From Plazaster borealis (Eukaryota > Echinodermata > Asteroidea > Forcipulatida > Labidiasteridae): DNA of 64,000 nt. Positions within the stretch are counted from its first letter, which is position 1. Every line of letters starts with the position of its first letter. Below, piece after piece: positions 1-10,212 of this stretch. The stretch spans positions 1 through 64,000 of the forward strand of contig JAJGQC010000653.1 of assembly GCA_021014325.1 (NCBI GenBank), written 5' to 3'. Position numbers and translations under genes: made by a program. Under the pieces are notes generated by a model, which saw nothing but the letters and a program-made list of their open reading frames with translations, had not been told where the DNA came from and did no database searches.

Positions 1-43
1 TGCCATGCAGTTAAGTTTAAACAGCTAAGCAAGAGAGGTGTGT

Positions 44-71
44 GTAACTCTTTATTTTGTAGGTGAGTTAC
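44..71. repeat. Satellite second hairpin with length-variable loop
   Basis: GTAACTC and GAGTTAC form a 7-bp stem around a 13-16-nt T-rich loop ending GTAGGT. The loop is the most length-variable place in the unit: forms include TTTATTTT, TTTTATTTT, TTTATATTTT, TGATATTTT and TTATTTT. It recurs in every unit of both arrays. Confidence 0.75.
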
Positions 72-150
72 AATTTTGAGGTATTTGTTTGTATTTCGGT
101 CTGTAACCCAAATTTTGGTGAATTCCGTTACTTGACAAAGATGATCTGTT

Positions 151-205
151 TTAGCTTACTTTATTTCAATTTATAGCGCTAAAAATTTGAAATAAAGTAA
201 GCTAA
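151..205. repeat. Satellite internal palindrome (representative copy)
   Basis: A 22-bp arm beginning TTAGCTTACTTTATTTCAAT is followed by the self-complementary core TAGCGCTA and by the reverse-complement arm ending AAGTAAGCTAA. Each satellite unit carries it, for example at 708-763 and 1267-1319. Sequence differences between units cluster just right of the core (AAAAATTTG, AACAAATTG, AAAAATTG, AAAAGTTG), while the stems stay almost invariant. One stem mismatch is seen near 54,472 and one core change near 62,832. This is a potential cruciform or hairpin. Confidence 0.93.
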
Positions 206-2787
206 ATAAAAATCGCTGTAAATTGGGAGTAAATTTGGAGTTGTAAGTTGAAGAAAGATGTCTTATTATTATTGTGAACTTGGAAAATAATATTTGCTAC
301 TCCAAATAAATCTTTGACAATTTTTGTTTGTCCATCGACAGGGGAGCATGAATGACCAAGGATGCCATACATCTGATGTTATAGAGTTGTCGAAGATGAC
401 CACCCAGTCAAGATAAGTAACCACCGAAATATAATCATTTGATAACTGAACAGACCACTGAATCAATATCAATTCTAATAAAAAGTAATATGTTTTTAGA
501 AACTCTGACCATCAGAAAGGGTTTTATAACTAGGATTCCGAGACAGCGATCGATGCGTGCCATGCAGTTAAGTTTAAACAGCTAAGCAAGAGAGGTGTGT
601 GTAACTCTTTTATTTTGTAGGTGAGTTACAATTTTGAGGTATTTGTTTGTATTTCGGTCTGTAACCCAAATTTTGGTGAATTTCGTTACTTGACAAAGAT
701 GATCTGTTTTAGCTTACTTTATTTCAATTTATAGCGCTAACAAATTGAAATAAAGTAAGCTAAATAAAAATCGCTGTAAATTGGGAGTAAATTTGGAGTT
801 GTAAGTTGAAGAAAGATGTCTTATTATTATTGTGAACTTGGAAAATAATATTTGCTACTCCAAATAAATCTTTGACAATTTTTGTTTGTCCATCGACAAG
901 GGAGCATGAATGACCAAGCACGCCATACATCTGATGTTATAGAGTTGTCGAAGATGACCACCCAGTCAAGATAAGTAACCACCGAAATATAATCATTTGA
1001 TAACTGAACAGACCACTGAATCAATATCAATTCTAATAAAAAGTAATATGTTTTTAGAAACTCTGACCATCAGAAAGGGTTTTATAACTAGGATTCCGAG
1101 ACAGCGATCGATGCGTGCCATGCAGTTAAGTTTAAACAGCTAAGCAAGAGAGGTGTGTGTAACTCTTTATTTTGTAGGTGAGTTACAATTTTGAGGTATT
1201 TGTTTGTATTTCGGTCTGTAACCCAAATTTTGGTGAATTCTGTTACTTGACAAAGATGATCTGTTTTAGCTTACTTTATTTCAATTTATAGCGCTAAAAA
1301 TTGAAATAAAGTAAGCTAAATAAAAATCGCTGTAAATTGGGAGTAAATTTGGAGTTGTAAGTTGAAGAAAGATGTCTTATTATTATTGTGAACTTGGAAA
1401 ATAATATTTGCTACTCCAAATAAATCTTTGACAATTTTTGTTTGTCCATCGACAGGGGAGCATGAATGACCAAGGACGCCATACATCTGATGTTATAGAG
1501 TTGTCGAAGATGACCACCCAGTCAAGATAAGTAACCACCGAAATATAATCATTTGATAACTGAACAGACCACTGAATCAATATCAATTCTAATAAAAAGT
1601 AATATGTTTTTAGAAACTCTGACCATCAGAAAGGGTTTTATAACTAGGATTCCGAGACAGCGATCGATGCGTGCCATGCAGTTAAGTTTAAACAGCTAAG
1701 CAAGAGAGGTGTGTGTAACTCTTTATATTTTGTAGGTGAGTTACAATTTTGAGGTATTTGTTTGTATTTCGGTCTGTAACCCAAATTTTGGTGAATTCCG
1801 TTACTTGACAAAGATGATCTGTTTTAGCTTACTTTATTTCAATTTATAGCGCTAAAAATTTGAAATAAAGTAAGCTAAATAAAAATCGCTGTAAATTGGG
1901 AGTAAATTTGGAGTTGTAAGTTGAAGAAAGATGTCTTATTATTATTGTGAACTTGGAAAATAATATTTGCTACTCCAAATAAATCTTTGACAATTTTTGT
2001 TTGTCCATCGACAGGGGAGCATGAATGACCAAGGACGCCATACATCTGATGTTATAGAGTTGTCGAAGATGACCACCCAGTCAAGATAAGTAACCACCGA
2101 AATATAATCATTTGATAACTGAATAGACCACTGAATCAATATCAATTCTAATAAAAAGTAATATGTTTTTAGAAACTCTGACCATCAGAAAGGGTTTTAT
2201 AACTAGGATTCCGAGACAGCGATCGATGCGTGCCATGCAGTTAAGTTTAAACAGCTAAGCAAGAGAGGTGTGTGTAACTCTTTTATTTTGTAGGTGAGTT
2301 ACAATTTTGAGGTATTTGTTTGTATTTCGGTCTGTAACCCAAATTTTGGTGAATTCCGTTACTTGACAAAGATGATCTGTTTTAGCTTACTTTATTTCAA
2401 TTTATAGCGCTAAAAATTGAAATAAAGTAAGCTAAATAAAAATCGCTGTAAATTGGGAGTAAATTTGGAGTTGTAAGTTGAAGAAAGATGTCTTATTATT
2501 ATTGTGAACTTGGAAAATAATATTTGCTACTCCAAATAAATCTTTGACAATTTTTGTTTGTCCATCGACAGGGGAGCATGAATGACCAAGGACGCCATAC
2601 ATCTGATGTTATAGAGTTGTCGAAGATGACCACCCAGTCAAGATAAGTAACCACCGAAATATAATCATTTGATAACTGAACAGACCACTGAATCAATATC
2701 AATTCTAATAAAAAGTAATATGTTTTTAGAAACTCTGACCATCAGAAAGGGTTTTATAACTAGGATTCCGAGACAGCGATCGATGCA

Positions 2788-2936
2788 TGCCATGCAGTTA
2801 AGTTTAAACAGCTAAGCAAGAGAGGTGTGTGTAACTCTTTTATTTTGTAGGTGAGTTACAATTTTGAGGTATTTGTTTGTATTTCGGTCTGTAACCCAAA
2901 TTTCTGACCTTCAGAAAGGGTTTTATAACTAGGATT
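2788..2936. repeat. Terminal satellite unit with ~390-bp internal deletion
   Basis: The last left-array unit runs normally to CCCAAATTT (2903), then jumps to CTGACCTTCAGAAAGGG, a sequence that normally lies ~390 bp further on, and ends at AACTAGGATT. The deleted part includes the palindrome and the open frame. This is the array boundary; unrelated sequence follows. Confidence 0.9.
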
Positions 2937-3300
2937 TAAAAGTTGTTTTGCCAGTCAGTTTATTTGATTCTTGAAGTAAGTGCTATGGTTGACATAAAAT
3001 GATTTTGAAATAGATCCTGTTAAGTTCAATTGTATTGCAGTTGCTCAACTACAAAATAAGAAACAACGTAGACTATTTGTAATGAAGTAAACTCATTACA
3101 AATATGAAGACTAAACAAGCTTGTTACGGTGTACTTGAGTGCTATTTATTACTAGTAGAGTTCCATTTCATTATTACCTAGTTAAAATCATAATTTAATT
3201 ATAAACGGTAAATTTTGTTGTGCCCTTTGGAAGACTTTATTTAAAGCTTTGTCATTAAGGTGATCATCTTATATTTTCTGATAATTATTTTACAGATGCC
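2937..3300. other. AT-rich sequence, nothing recognised
   Basis: No gene, RNA or clear repeat is visible between the satellite edge and the LINE relic. A short inverted pair around 3070-3100 (CTATTTGTAATGA and TCATTACAAATA) is the only structure noted. Confidence 0.6.
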
Positions 3301-3312
3301 ACAACAACTTAA

Positions 3313-4864
3313 TTGCTTTGGGAAGGCATCGCACATCTGACATGCAAGAAGGCTAGACCACCATCACTTATAGCAGCTGATTCTACTGAAGATCGACTTT
3401 CCAAAGTCCACGACCACTTCCGTGCCCTGCTGAACGCCTCCCACCCACCGGTTATTCTGGAACCCACTACCATACAACAGTTTGACCATGCACCTGCCAT
3501 TGATGTCGGCCCAATAACTGACAGAGAACTACACAAGGCTTGCAAAACCATACCTTTGGTAAAGCAAGCGGTCCTGATAATATACCATCTGATGTTGCCA
3601 GGCTGCTGCCAGTAGCCAGTTTAATACTTCCAATCCTGAATTCCATTCTGAATGGCAAACCACCACCTCCAGAATTCATTACATCCATCATCGTTACAAT
3701 ACCGAAGAAGAACAACTCAACTTCGCTCAACAACCTACGTGGTCTGTCGTTAATGTCAGTCAACGCCAAGTTGCTCAATCGAGTTATGCTTGGGCGTCTA
3801 CGGGATCGAATATCTACTTTGGAATCTGCAAGCTGGTTTCCGACCCTACCGCAACACCACTGAGTAAATCTTGTGCGTCAAACTCTGTATTCTCTGGAAT
3901 TCTACGGAGTCTTAAGCAAATTATCAGTGCCATCATGTCTCTGTACACTAACACTGAAGCATACATATGAACATCATCTACTCTACTATCACTACTCGCT
4001 TCGGAACAACATCTGGCGTGTGGCGTATCAAGGTGACACTTTGGTGCCATACCTATTTATCATCGTGCTTGACTATGTTTTTCGCATTTCATTCCTGCGA
4101 AGATGATGATAGGTACACAGTTCGTTGACGGTTGTCTTCACGTAACCTGGCGGTTAAGTTACCTGGACTTGCCTTCGCTTATGACGTTGTACTGATGAAT
4201 GACACAATCGATGCCGCAGTCAGCACCAATTGCAACGGTTTGAACAAGCTTCAGCACAATTGGGTCTGCGTATAAACCCGCAGCAAACTGAGGTTATGTA
4301 CATCGGTGTTGATCCAACCACACTGATCCGTACACAATCAGGTAATCCACTGCCTACATGCACAGAGCTCTGCTACCTGGGATGTAATGTCAGCAACAGT
4401 CGATCCGCTTTTCAATGCCGACGAATTCTGGCATGGGTGGTGTGCCGAAAACTTGACATATGGACCTGTTCTGCAAGTCTGTGCTCTTCTATAGCGGGGC
4501 CAGCTGGACACTTACAGAAATGCTCGAGAGAACCATTGACGCATCTCATCGAGCTTTGCTACGATATTCACTCAATATTAGATACCCTAAACGAATCACC
4601 AATGCTGAACTTTATCACCGAAGCAATGTCACACCAGCATCAAAAACACTACACAAGCAGCGTTTACAACTGATTGGACACGCAACTAGGCGTGACACTC
4701 CTCTCTCAATACTCCTGGACAAGAACACCCAACCTACAGAACCCTATCGTAGAGGTGAAGCACTGATGCGAACCTACCAACAGCAACTCTCTGATGACCC
4801 GAGAAAGACGTCTTTCAGACGTCATTTTTTTTTGGCTACGACCACCAGTATTACATACGACTAG
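3313..4864 (+). pseudogene. Non-LTR retrotransposon reverse transcriptase relic
   Basis: Four plus-strand frame segments read as successive parts of a LINE-type reverse transcriptase. 3313-3540 is the region before the fingers. 3546-3823 holds the family-typical ASGPDNIPSD stretch, then IPKKN and an N-LRGLSLMSVNAKLLNRV stretch. 4012-4106 holds QGDTLVPYLFIIVLDYV. 4165-4215 holds the catalytic box, which reads LAFAYDVVLM where the family has FADD, so the first catalytic aspartate is a tyrosine. 4230-4440 holds LRINPQQTEVMYIG, a thumb-like region. 4460-4800 holds a C-terminal stretch of ERTIDASHRALLRY type. Several frameshifts and stops and the lost aspartate make it inactive. No endonuclease domain is visible upstream, consistent with 5' truncation. 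I do not assign a clade. Confidence 0.88.
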
Positions 4865-5088
4865 ATAACGACCTAAACATGACGTCGTAAATACATCGTG
4901 TTTTTTTTGGGGGGGGGGATGTGGGGATGAGTTTCCGGGTGGGCAGAAAGACGTCTTAAAGATGTCGTTTTTTGACCACGACCACCAGTAGCACATAAGA
5001 CTAGATAACAACCTTAAAACGACGTCGTAAATACGTTGTGTTTTTTGTATTTATTTGGGGGGTGTGGGGATGAGTTTTCGGGTGTGAC
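4803..5088. repeat. Two tandem ~143-bp copies at the LINE 3' end
   Basis: AAAGACGTCTTTCAGACGTC starts the first copy at 4804; a variant starts the second at 4947. Both contain the ACGACCACCAGTA, GACTAGATAAC and GACGTCGTAAATAC stretches and a T/G-rich tail ending GATGAGTTT-CGGGTG. The first copy overlaps the last codons of the reverse transcriptase relic, so this may be a duplicated 3' tail of the element. The copies are rich in GACGTC palindromes. Confidence 0.85.
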
Positions 5089-5325
5089 GCATTTGAGATC
5101 GTTTTGGCCTAGCATGATCTCATTTCTTCAAGCCCTTGCAAATATTAACTGAATCAGCAGAATATGCTAACTAATAGATTGACAAATGCTGTCTGTGATG
5201 AAAGTTTCTAGTTCTTTCATTAATCCAAGTTCAGTTTCTTTGGCAGACAAAAATTCCTGTGATAACCAGCTCCTCCATCACTGAGTGGACCAAGATGCTC
5301 TCCTGCCCTGGCACATCTTGAAGAC
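5089..5325. other. No feature recognised
   Basis: Unique-looking AT-rich sequence between the LINE tail and the 5.3-kb minisatellite; no open frame with protein character and no RNA signature. Confidence 0.5.
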
Positions 5326-5425
5326 AAGGCAACCTAGATGTCCTAAAGACAAGGCTACCGAGATCTCTTGAAGACGAGGCTACCGAGATCTCTCGAAGAC
5401 GAGGCTACCTGGATCTGAAGACAGA
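5326..5425. repeat. Short minisatellite, ~24-27-bp units
   Basis: About four imperfect units with consensus GAAGACGAGGCTACCGAGAT plus TCTC or TCTT. The earlier units are more diverged (GACAAGGCAACCTAGATGTC). Confidence 0.8.
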
Positions 5426-5519
5426 ATTACCATAAGGTAAAGTACCAGTAGCTCAGAGATTGAAAATAGCTTTAGAATTTTTGAATAACTTCTATTTAAA
5501 CATTCTTAAGATGTAGTGT

Positions 5520-5855
5520 ACATTGGCCAAGCAGTCTAGCGCATGGAAATCAAGTTCTGATGCCTGAATCATCAGAGTGTGAGTTTGAATCCTTGTCATG
5601 ACACTTGTGTCCTTGAGCAATATAATTTCTTCTAATCACCCAGGAATAAAATTGTACCTGCGAGGTTACAGATTGTTTATGTGAATGATTAGAAATTTGT
5701 GTGCCCATTTGGCTGCCGATGCTGCATACTCCAAAGGAGTTGAGGTTGTTTAAGGATTCAGTAATGATTAAGGCTGAATGAACAAGGGTAGTACTAGTGT
5801 AAGGTGCGTTGATACAGTTTGGTATAAAGAGACCCATTAAATGCCTATTATCAAT
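5520..5855 (+). mobile_element. tRNA-derived SINE
   Basis: The left end reads as a tRNA-like head: a box-A-like TGGCCAAGCAGTCTAGCG and a box-B-like GAGTTTGAATCC about 50 bp later. It is followed by the conserved body seen in deuterostome tRNA-SINEs: GACACTTGTGTCCTTGAGCA, then a CACCCAGGAATAAAATTGTACC stretch and GCGAGGTTAC. The tail ends near GTATAAAGAGACCCATTAAATGCC. Substitutions in the promoter boxes suggest an old copy. Family identity is from pattern memory. Confidence 0.75.
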
Positions 5856-5859
5856 ACAT

Positions 5860-6590
5860 AGTAAGCCATCTTTATATCACAAAGGCAAAATAATATTCAG
5901 ATAAATAACAAAATAATAACCATTCGAAAGTGACCTTATTGTAGCTAAAGATACTTCCAAGGATAATAAGTTATAATAATAACTTCAAGCCATGCAAGCA
6001 CATGTCAAGTTAGCAATCGATATTCATTGCTCCTAATCATTAACGATTCAGTTCTTGGCTTTTAGAATTGAATATGAGTGTATGCATCAAAGCCTCTTTT
6101 TCTCAGATTTGAACAGTCCTTTCTTTTCTAGTGGTTGATCTTAAAAGTAAAAGAATCACAACTTTGAGATCTCTCTTCCCTCACACCGTTGGCCCACTTG
6201 CCCACAATTGACCTCAATCCTCCACTATCCTCCACTCTTATATTACTCCATACTAAAATACATGGACTTGCATAAGAATGGTATGCCAGGCCCAGTAATA
6301 AGGTGATGAGGTTTTTGCAGGATTTGAGAGAGTTAGGGTTCACACTTTGAAATTTAATTCATTGTGGTAACAGATTTGTTTATTTTCAACATTTTTCTGG
6401 TCCAGGTTGAATCCAAGAAGGAGTTCTGTTGGTGATTCTTGCACAACCTGATTATACCTACATGAGGGATCCAACTCAATACACTGTGAAGGAGAAAGTG
6501 ACACAATCCATCACATGCAATGTACAATTACACACCATTTGGACTGCCAACCTGTTTGTGTTGAGCATGATTGAAGCCACAGCTATTGCT
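5860..6590. other. No feature recognised
   Basis: AT-rich intergenic or intronic sequence. No open frame with protein character, RNA gene or repeat could be supported. Confidence 0.5.
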
Positions 6591-6599
6591 TAGCAACTG

Positions 6600-7345
6600 T
6601 CTAAAATCGGGCCCTGATCCTCACTCTGGCTGTGATGGACACCTCTGTATTTGACATTCAGCATCCAGGAGCCCAACCTCACAAGTACACTCTTCCAAGC
6701 TGTTACATTATTTGATGGACCGTGATTCTCAATTTGGCTCTGGGAGACTCCTCTGTATTTGACATTCAGCATTCAGGAGCCCAACCTCACAAGTACACTC
6801 TTCCAAGCTGTTACATTATTTGATGGACCGTGATTCTCAATTTGGCTCTGGGAGACTCCTCTGTATTTGACATTCAGCATCCAGGAGCCCAACCTCACAA
6901 GTACACTCTTCCAAGCTGTTACATTATTTGATGGACCGTGATTCTCAATTTGGCTCTGGGAGACTCCTCTGTATTTGACATTCAGCATCCAGGAGCCCAA
7001 CCTCACAAGTACACTCTTCCAAGCTGTTACGTTATTTGATGGACCGTGATTCTCAATTTGTCTCTGGGAGACTCCTCTGTATTTGACATTCAGCATCCAG
7101 GAGCCCAACCTCACAAGTACACTCTTCCAAGCTGTTACGTTATTTGATGGACCGTGATTCTCAATTTGGCTCTGGGAGACTCCTCTGTATTTGACATTCA
7201 GCATCCAGGAGCCCAACCTCACAAGTACACTCTTCCAAGCTGTTAAGTTATTTGATGGGCCCTGATTCTCAATCTGGCTCTGGTGGACACCTCTGTATTT
7301 GACATTCAGCGTCCAGGAACCCAATCTCACAAGCACACTCTTCAA
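6600..7345 (-). repeat. 108-bp minisatellite, almost fully open on minus strand
   Basis: Seven units repeat at exactly 108 bp; the CCAGGAGCCCAACCTC landmark occurs near 6665, 6773, 6881, 6989, 7097, 7205 and 7313. 108 bp equals 36 codons. Read on the minus strand, the unit gives a 36-residue repeat with the pieces SVLVRLGSWMLNVKYRGV and QSQIENHGPSNNVTAWK. The frame stays open for 190 codons from 7345 to 6773, is broken by a single Trp-to-stop change, then continues for about 60 codons. The outer units are more diverged than the inner ones. It may be a coding repeat exon or simply a minisatellite whose length is a multiple of three. No domain family is recognised, and no splice sites or promoter are evident. 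Confidence 0.8.
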
Positions 7346-7349
7346 AGCT

Positions 7350-8090
7350 GTTAATTGATTTATTGGGAACTAGTAAGAAGTAAGAGAGACAACATATGCT
7401 GAGGAGCAATGTACTATCAGAGCATCCATAAAAGACTGTATTCATTGGGTAGTCACTTGGTACAGCCTTGAGTCCACCAAGATTCAGCCTGGAAATGCTA
7501 TTCTTGAGGCATCTTACGATGAGACACTAAAGTTAGAAGATGAGTTTTATTAGTTGAAGGGAAAAATAGCTGTCATGAGGCACTGACATAAGCAAATATT
7601 TGCTAATCTCAGGCTAATTGTTTTCTTCGGACACCATTTAGTTCCAAATTTATGAATCAACCACTCCGTCCCAGGTTAACTGAAATTGACCATTTGAGGC
7701 ATTCAGCCATTGGAAAATGTCCAAACTGTTTTAAATAACTTGAAATCAATGCTACATGTGCCAGAGATTGACACCTCACCCCCCCCCCCCGTCCCCGAAA
7801 AAGAAAGAAAAACAAAACAATCAATGAAGAAACAAATGAACTAAACCGCTGGGCCACGGCAAGCCACTAGATACAGAAATCCACCCCACAGCTGAGAGCT
7901 ATCTAAAAATTACTCTGGTGTATTTATAATCCATTCTACAACTTACAACAGTAACATCGTAACAAAAATGTACCCTTTTTTTCTGTACATCCCATGATCT
8001 TCTACTGGGGGGGGGAGGTAATAAGTCATTCAGAATTTGCTTCAAGTATAAAGTAATAAACCACAAGGGAAACTGACTGGGTAAATTTTA
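7350..8090. other. No gene; poly-C and poly-G tracts
   Basis: Contains a poly-C run near 7780-7790 and a poly-G run near 8008-8014. No coding or RNA signal is supported. Confidence 0.5.
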
Positions 8091-8119
8091 AATAATTTGG
8101 GGTTGAACAAAGAAAAGTT

Positions 8120-8192
8120 GACTAGAGCGGGATTTGAACCAACAGCCTCCGAGTAAACGTGCCGGCGCTCTACCAACTGAGCTATCTAGCCC
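8120..8192 (-). pseudogene. tRNA-like sequence, left arm
   Basis: On the minus strand it starts GGGCTAGATAGCTCAGTTGG, a good A box and D arm. It has a plausible but mismatched anticodon stem (CCGGC and CTCGG) and a box-B-like GGTTCAAATCC. The T stem has a mismatch, the acceptor arms pair poorly, and the loop lacks the usual T before the anticodon. A tRNA-derived relic is favoured over a working tRNA. Confidence 0.6.
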
Positions 8193-8376
8193 TTTGTTGG
8201 CAGCCTCCCTATTTTGTCAACATCTTTGTTGGGGGTGCCAGTCAGAAGCTGCCCCAGGTCTGGTTGTATCATAAACTTGGGTGTGATCCCTGACTACATG
8301 GCAGTTAAAAGTTGTATGGCTTCTGACTGGCACCCCTGAACAAAGATATTGACAAAATGGGGAGACCGCTAGTATA

Positions 8377-8449
8377 GGGCTAGATAGCTCAGCTGGTGAA
8401 GCGCCGACAGGTTAATCCAGGAGTCGTTGGTTCAAATCCTGCTGTAGTA
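8377..8449 (+). pseudogene. tRNA-like sequence, right arm
   Basis: Begins GGGCTAGATAGCTCAGCTGG and carries box-B-like GGTTCAAATCC. It is more diverged than the left-arm copy in the anticodon region (CCGACAGGTTAATCCAG) and the 3' acceptor strand does not pair. It belongs to the same foldback element. Confidence 0.55.
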
Positions 8450-8479
8450 AATCTCTCTTTGTTCAACCCCAAAGAATTG

Positions 8480-9121
8480 TTTCAAATCAAAACTTAGAGG
8501 GAGACAGCGATTCTAAGGAAGCCTCTGCAGTAATGGGGGGGGGGGCGGCTGGCTAAATGTACAAGCTTTTCAGCAAGCCAACATGCCCACCTGCAACTGT
8601 ATACATGTATCCCACTGTGGACTTTTGCTTACAGCACTCGACAGATAACCATTCAGATACATTGCCTTTCTCTTGTCTCAAAGATACATCGCTGACAAAA
8701 AGGTCTTTAAAGTAGGATCCAAATTTTAGTAGGCATGTGGAAATGATAACATTTCCAACTTTTGGTAACCCCTGGAGTTATAGATTCCAAGGAGCTTCTG
8801 GGAACAATATCATCAGCGCTAGAGAAGTAGATCAAAGAGTAGGATGTCTTCATATCTAAAGATACGACAGGCAATTTTTTCACCAGGTGGGCACAATGAG
8901 ATCTGAAATCAGATAAAAGTCTGAAATTTCTCATCCCTCTGTCTCCAATTAGCCATTTGCTTAATACCGTCATTTTTCAGTAAAAGCATATTTAAGAAAA
9001 GTGTTTCAACCTAAAATAATTTCCACAATCTCCCGTGTGCAAGTCTTGTAGCTCAGATATTTTACTGGACCATAACTATGTTTAGACCATAATTTCTTTC
9101 TCTTTATATTAATAAGGGGAT
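8480..9121. other. No feature recognised
   Basis: Contains a poly-G run near 8537-8546. No gene or RNA is supported. Confidence 0.5.
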
Positions 9122-9366
9122 AAAGAATATTATTTGGTTTTACCCATACACCGATGTACTTTTCCCGAGTCCTGTGAAAAATATCCACATGCATTATTAC
9201 TCGGGTGGGATTCAAACCCACAAACATATATCTGCTCTAGAATGGCAAGGGTTGTGGGTTCTAATCCCAACCGATTTTTTTTTCTTCTTCACAGGACTCG
9301 GGAAAGTACTGAGTATAAAGTGCTTTGCACACATCTGTATATGGGTAAAACCAAATAATATTGTAT
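9122..9366. mobile_element. Second foldback element with tRNA box-B-like arms
   Basis: The left arm 9122-9180 (AATATTATTTGGTTTTACCC, then CGATGTACTTTTCCCGAGTC) is matched in reverse complement by 9288-9366, with extra bases in the right arm. Inside each arm lies a box-B-like stretch: GGTGGGATTCAAACCCAC near 9204 and GTGGGTTCTAATCCCA near 9254, in opposite orientations. This is a different family from the 8.1-kb element but has the same design. Confidence 0.8.
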
Positions 9367-9369
9367 GAG

Positions 9370-10065
9370 GTGGTTTCGACTTGACAAGCTACAGTGTGCA
9401 TTAGTAAATTAAATGTATGTTGACTTTGTGGTTGTGAGGTCACCGGCCTTTTCTTCCACAAGACTCTGGATTGTGGTCCAGTGAGTATTTTGAGCCAAGT
9501 CGATGGTGATGATTATGAAAAGCCAAAGATAACCCCTTCAAAAGTATTTCAAAATTAGCCCAGGCTTCAATTGTGATTTTAAAGTTTAAATTTACTTGTA
9601 ACTGATCATTTTACATGTTTAATCCTAAATATTTTAATAATAAGTATGGCTCACCACACCTCCCAATGACCAAATCAACACAAAGGCAATTATTTTGTAA
9701 TCTTTCCATTATGGTTGATATTTTCATTTTTATTCCATTACCCAAGTTTGGATCGTTACACATGACATTTTTGTATTAATGAATACAAAAGTGGTTTTAA
9801 AACAGATCATTCAGTTGTTGTAACTCCCCGACCCTTCCCTGGTTTACCCTTGGGTATTGGCCGTCTTCACAAATCATTGCCCTTTCCATAATTGGTTTAA
9901 ATAATAATTGTGGTTCCGACAAAGATGAAGAGAATCTGAAACAGTATTTTGATTGATTTATTTATTTTCTTTTTTTTAGGGGGTCAACAACTGATTCTTT
10001 CAGAGAAAACATTCTCTTTAAAATACAAATTTTTTCAGCGAAAAACGAAAAGCCCATCTTTGAAC
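9370..10065. other. No feature recognised
   Basis: AT-rich sequence without supportable genes or repeats. Confidence 0.5.
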
Positions 10066-10067
10066 CG

Positions 10068-10212
10068 AACCAACCAAATGAACAATCAACTTGTGATTTT
10101 GCAAGTCAATAAAACCAACCGACCTATCAACTTGTTATATGCAAGTCAATTAAATCAAATGAGTAATTAACTTGTTATCTGTGCAAGTCAATTAAACCAA
10201 ATAAACTATCAA
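10068..10212. repeat. ~50-bp tandem repeat, three degenerate units
   Basis: Three units of the form AACCAAATGA, ATCAACTTGT, GCAAGTCAAT. Unit spacing is 45-55 bp and divergence is moderate. Confidence 0.75.

Larger units (their letters stand above)
1..2787. repeat. ~557-bp satellite, left array (five units)
   Basis: Units begin at 1, 558, 1116, 1672 and 2231 with TGCCATGCAGTTAAG, spacing 556-559 bp. Copies are nearly identical, differing by scattered substitutions and by short indels. Each unit holds a near-perfect ~55-bp palindrome and a second 7-bp-stem hairpin. The same satellite, in the same orientation, fills 53,935-64,000. A 67-codon minus-strand open frame is present in most units, but other units of the family carry non-triplet indels inside it, so I read it as incidental. 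The array continues off the left edge. I do not recognise a named satellite family. Confidence 0.97.
8091..8476. mobile_element. Foldback element with tRNA-like sequence in both arms
   Basis: Arms of about 155 bp (8091-8250 and 8320-8476) are imperfect reverse complements around a ~70-bp centre. Landmarks pair: GGGGTTGAACAAAG with CTTTGTTCAACCCC, GGGCTAGATAGCTCAG in each arm, and GGTGCCAGTCAGAAGC with GCTTCTGACTGGCACC. The shape is that of two tRNA-headed SINE-like copies joined head to head, or of a non-autonomous foldback element. Confidence 0.85.

Noticed and set aside
269..472. 67-codon minus-strand frame repeated in nearly every satellite unit as a possible peptide gene
   Set aside because: Several units carry 1-4-nt indels inside it (near 54,164, 54,724, 55,284, 59,104 and 61,328) that destroy the frame. 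Its conservation matches that of the whole unit, so it reflects satellite homogenisation.
1..2936. CRISPR-like array
   Set aside because: The repeats are ~557-bp satellite units with no short repeat/spacer alternation and the window is clearly eukaryotic.
8120..8449. Two functional tRNA genes
   Set aside because: A and B boxes are present, but acceptor and T stems have mismatches, the anticodon loops are not canonical, and both lie in the arms of a foldback element.
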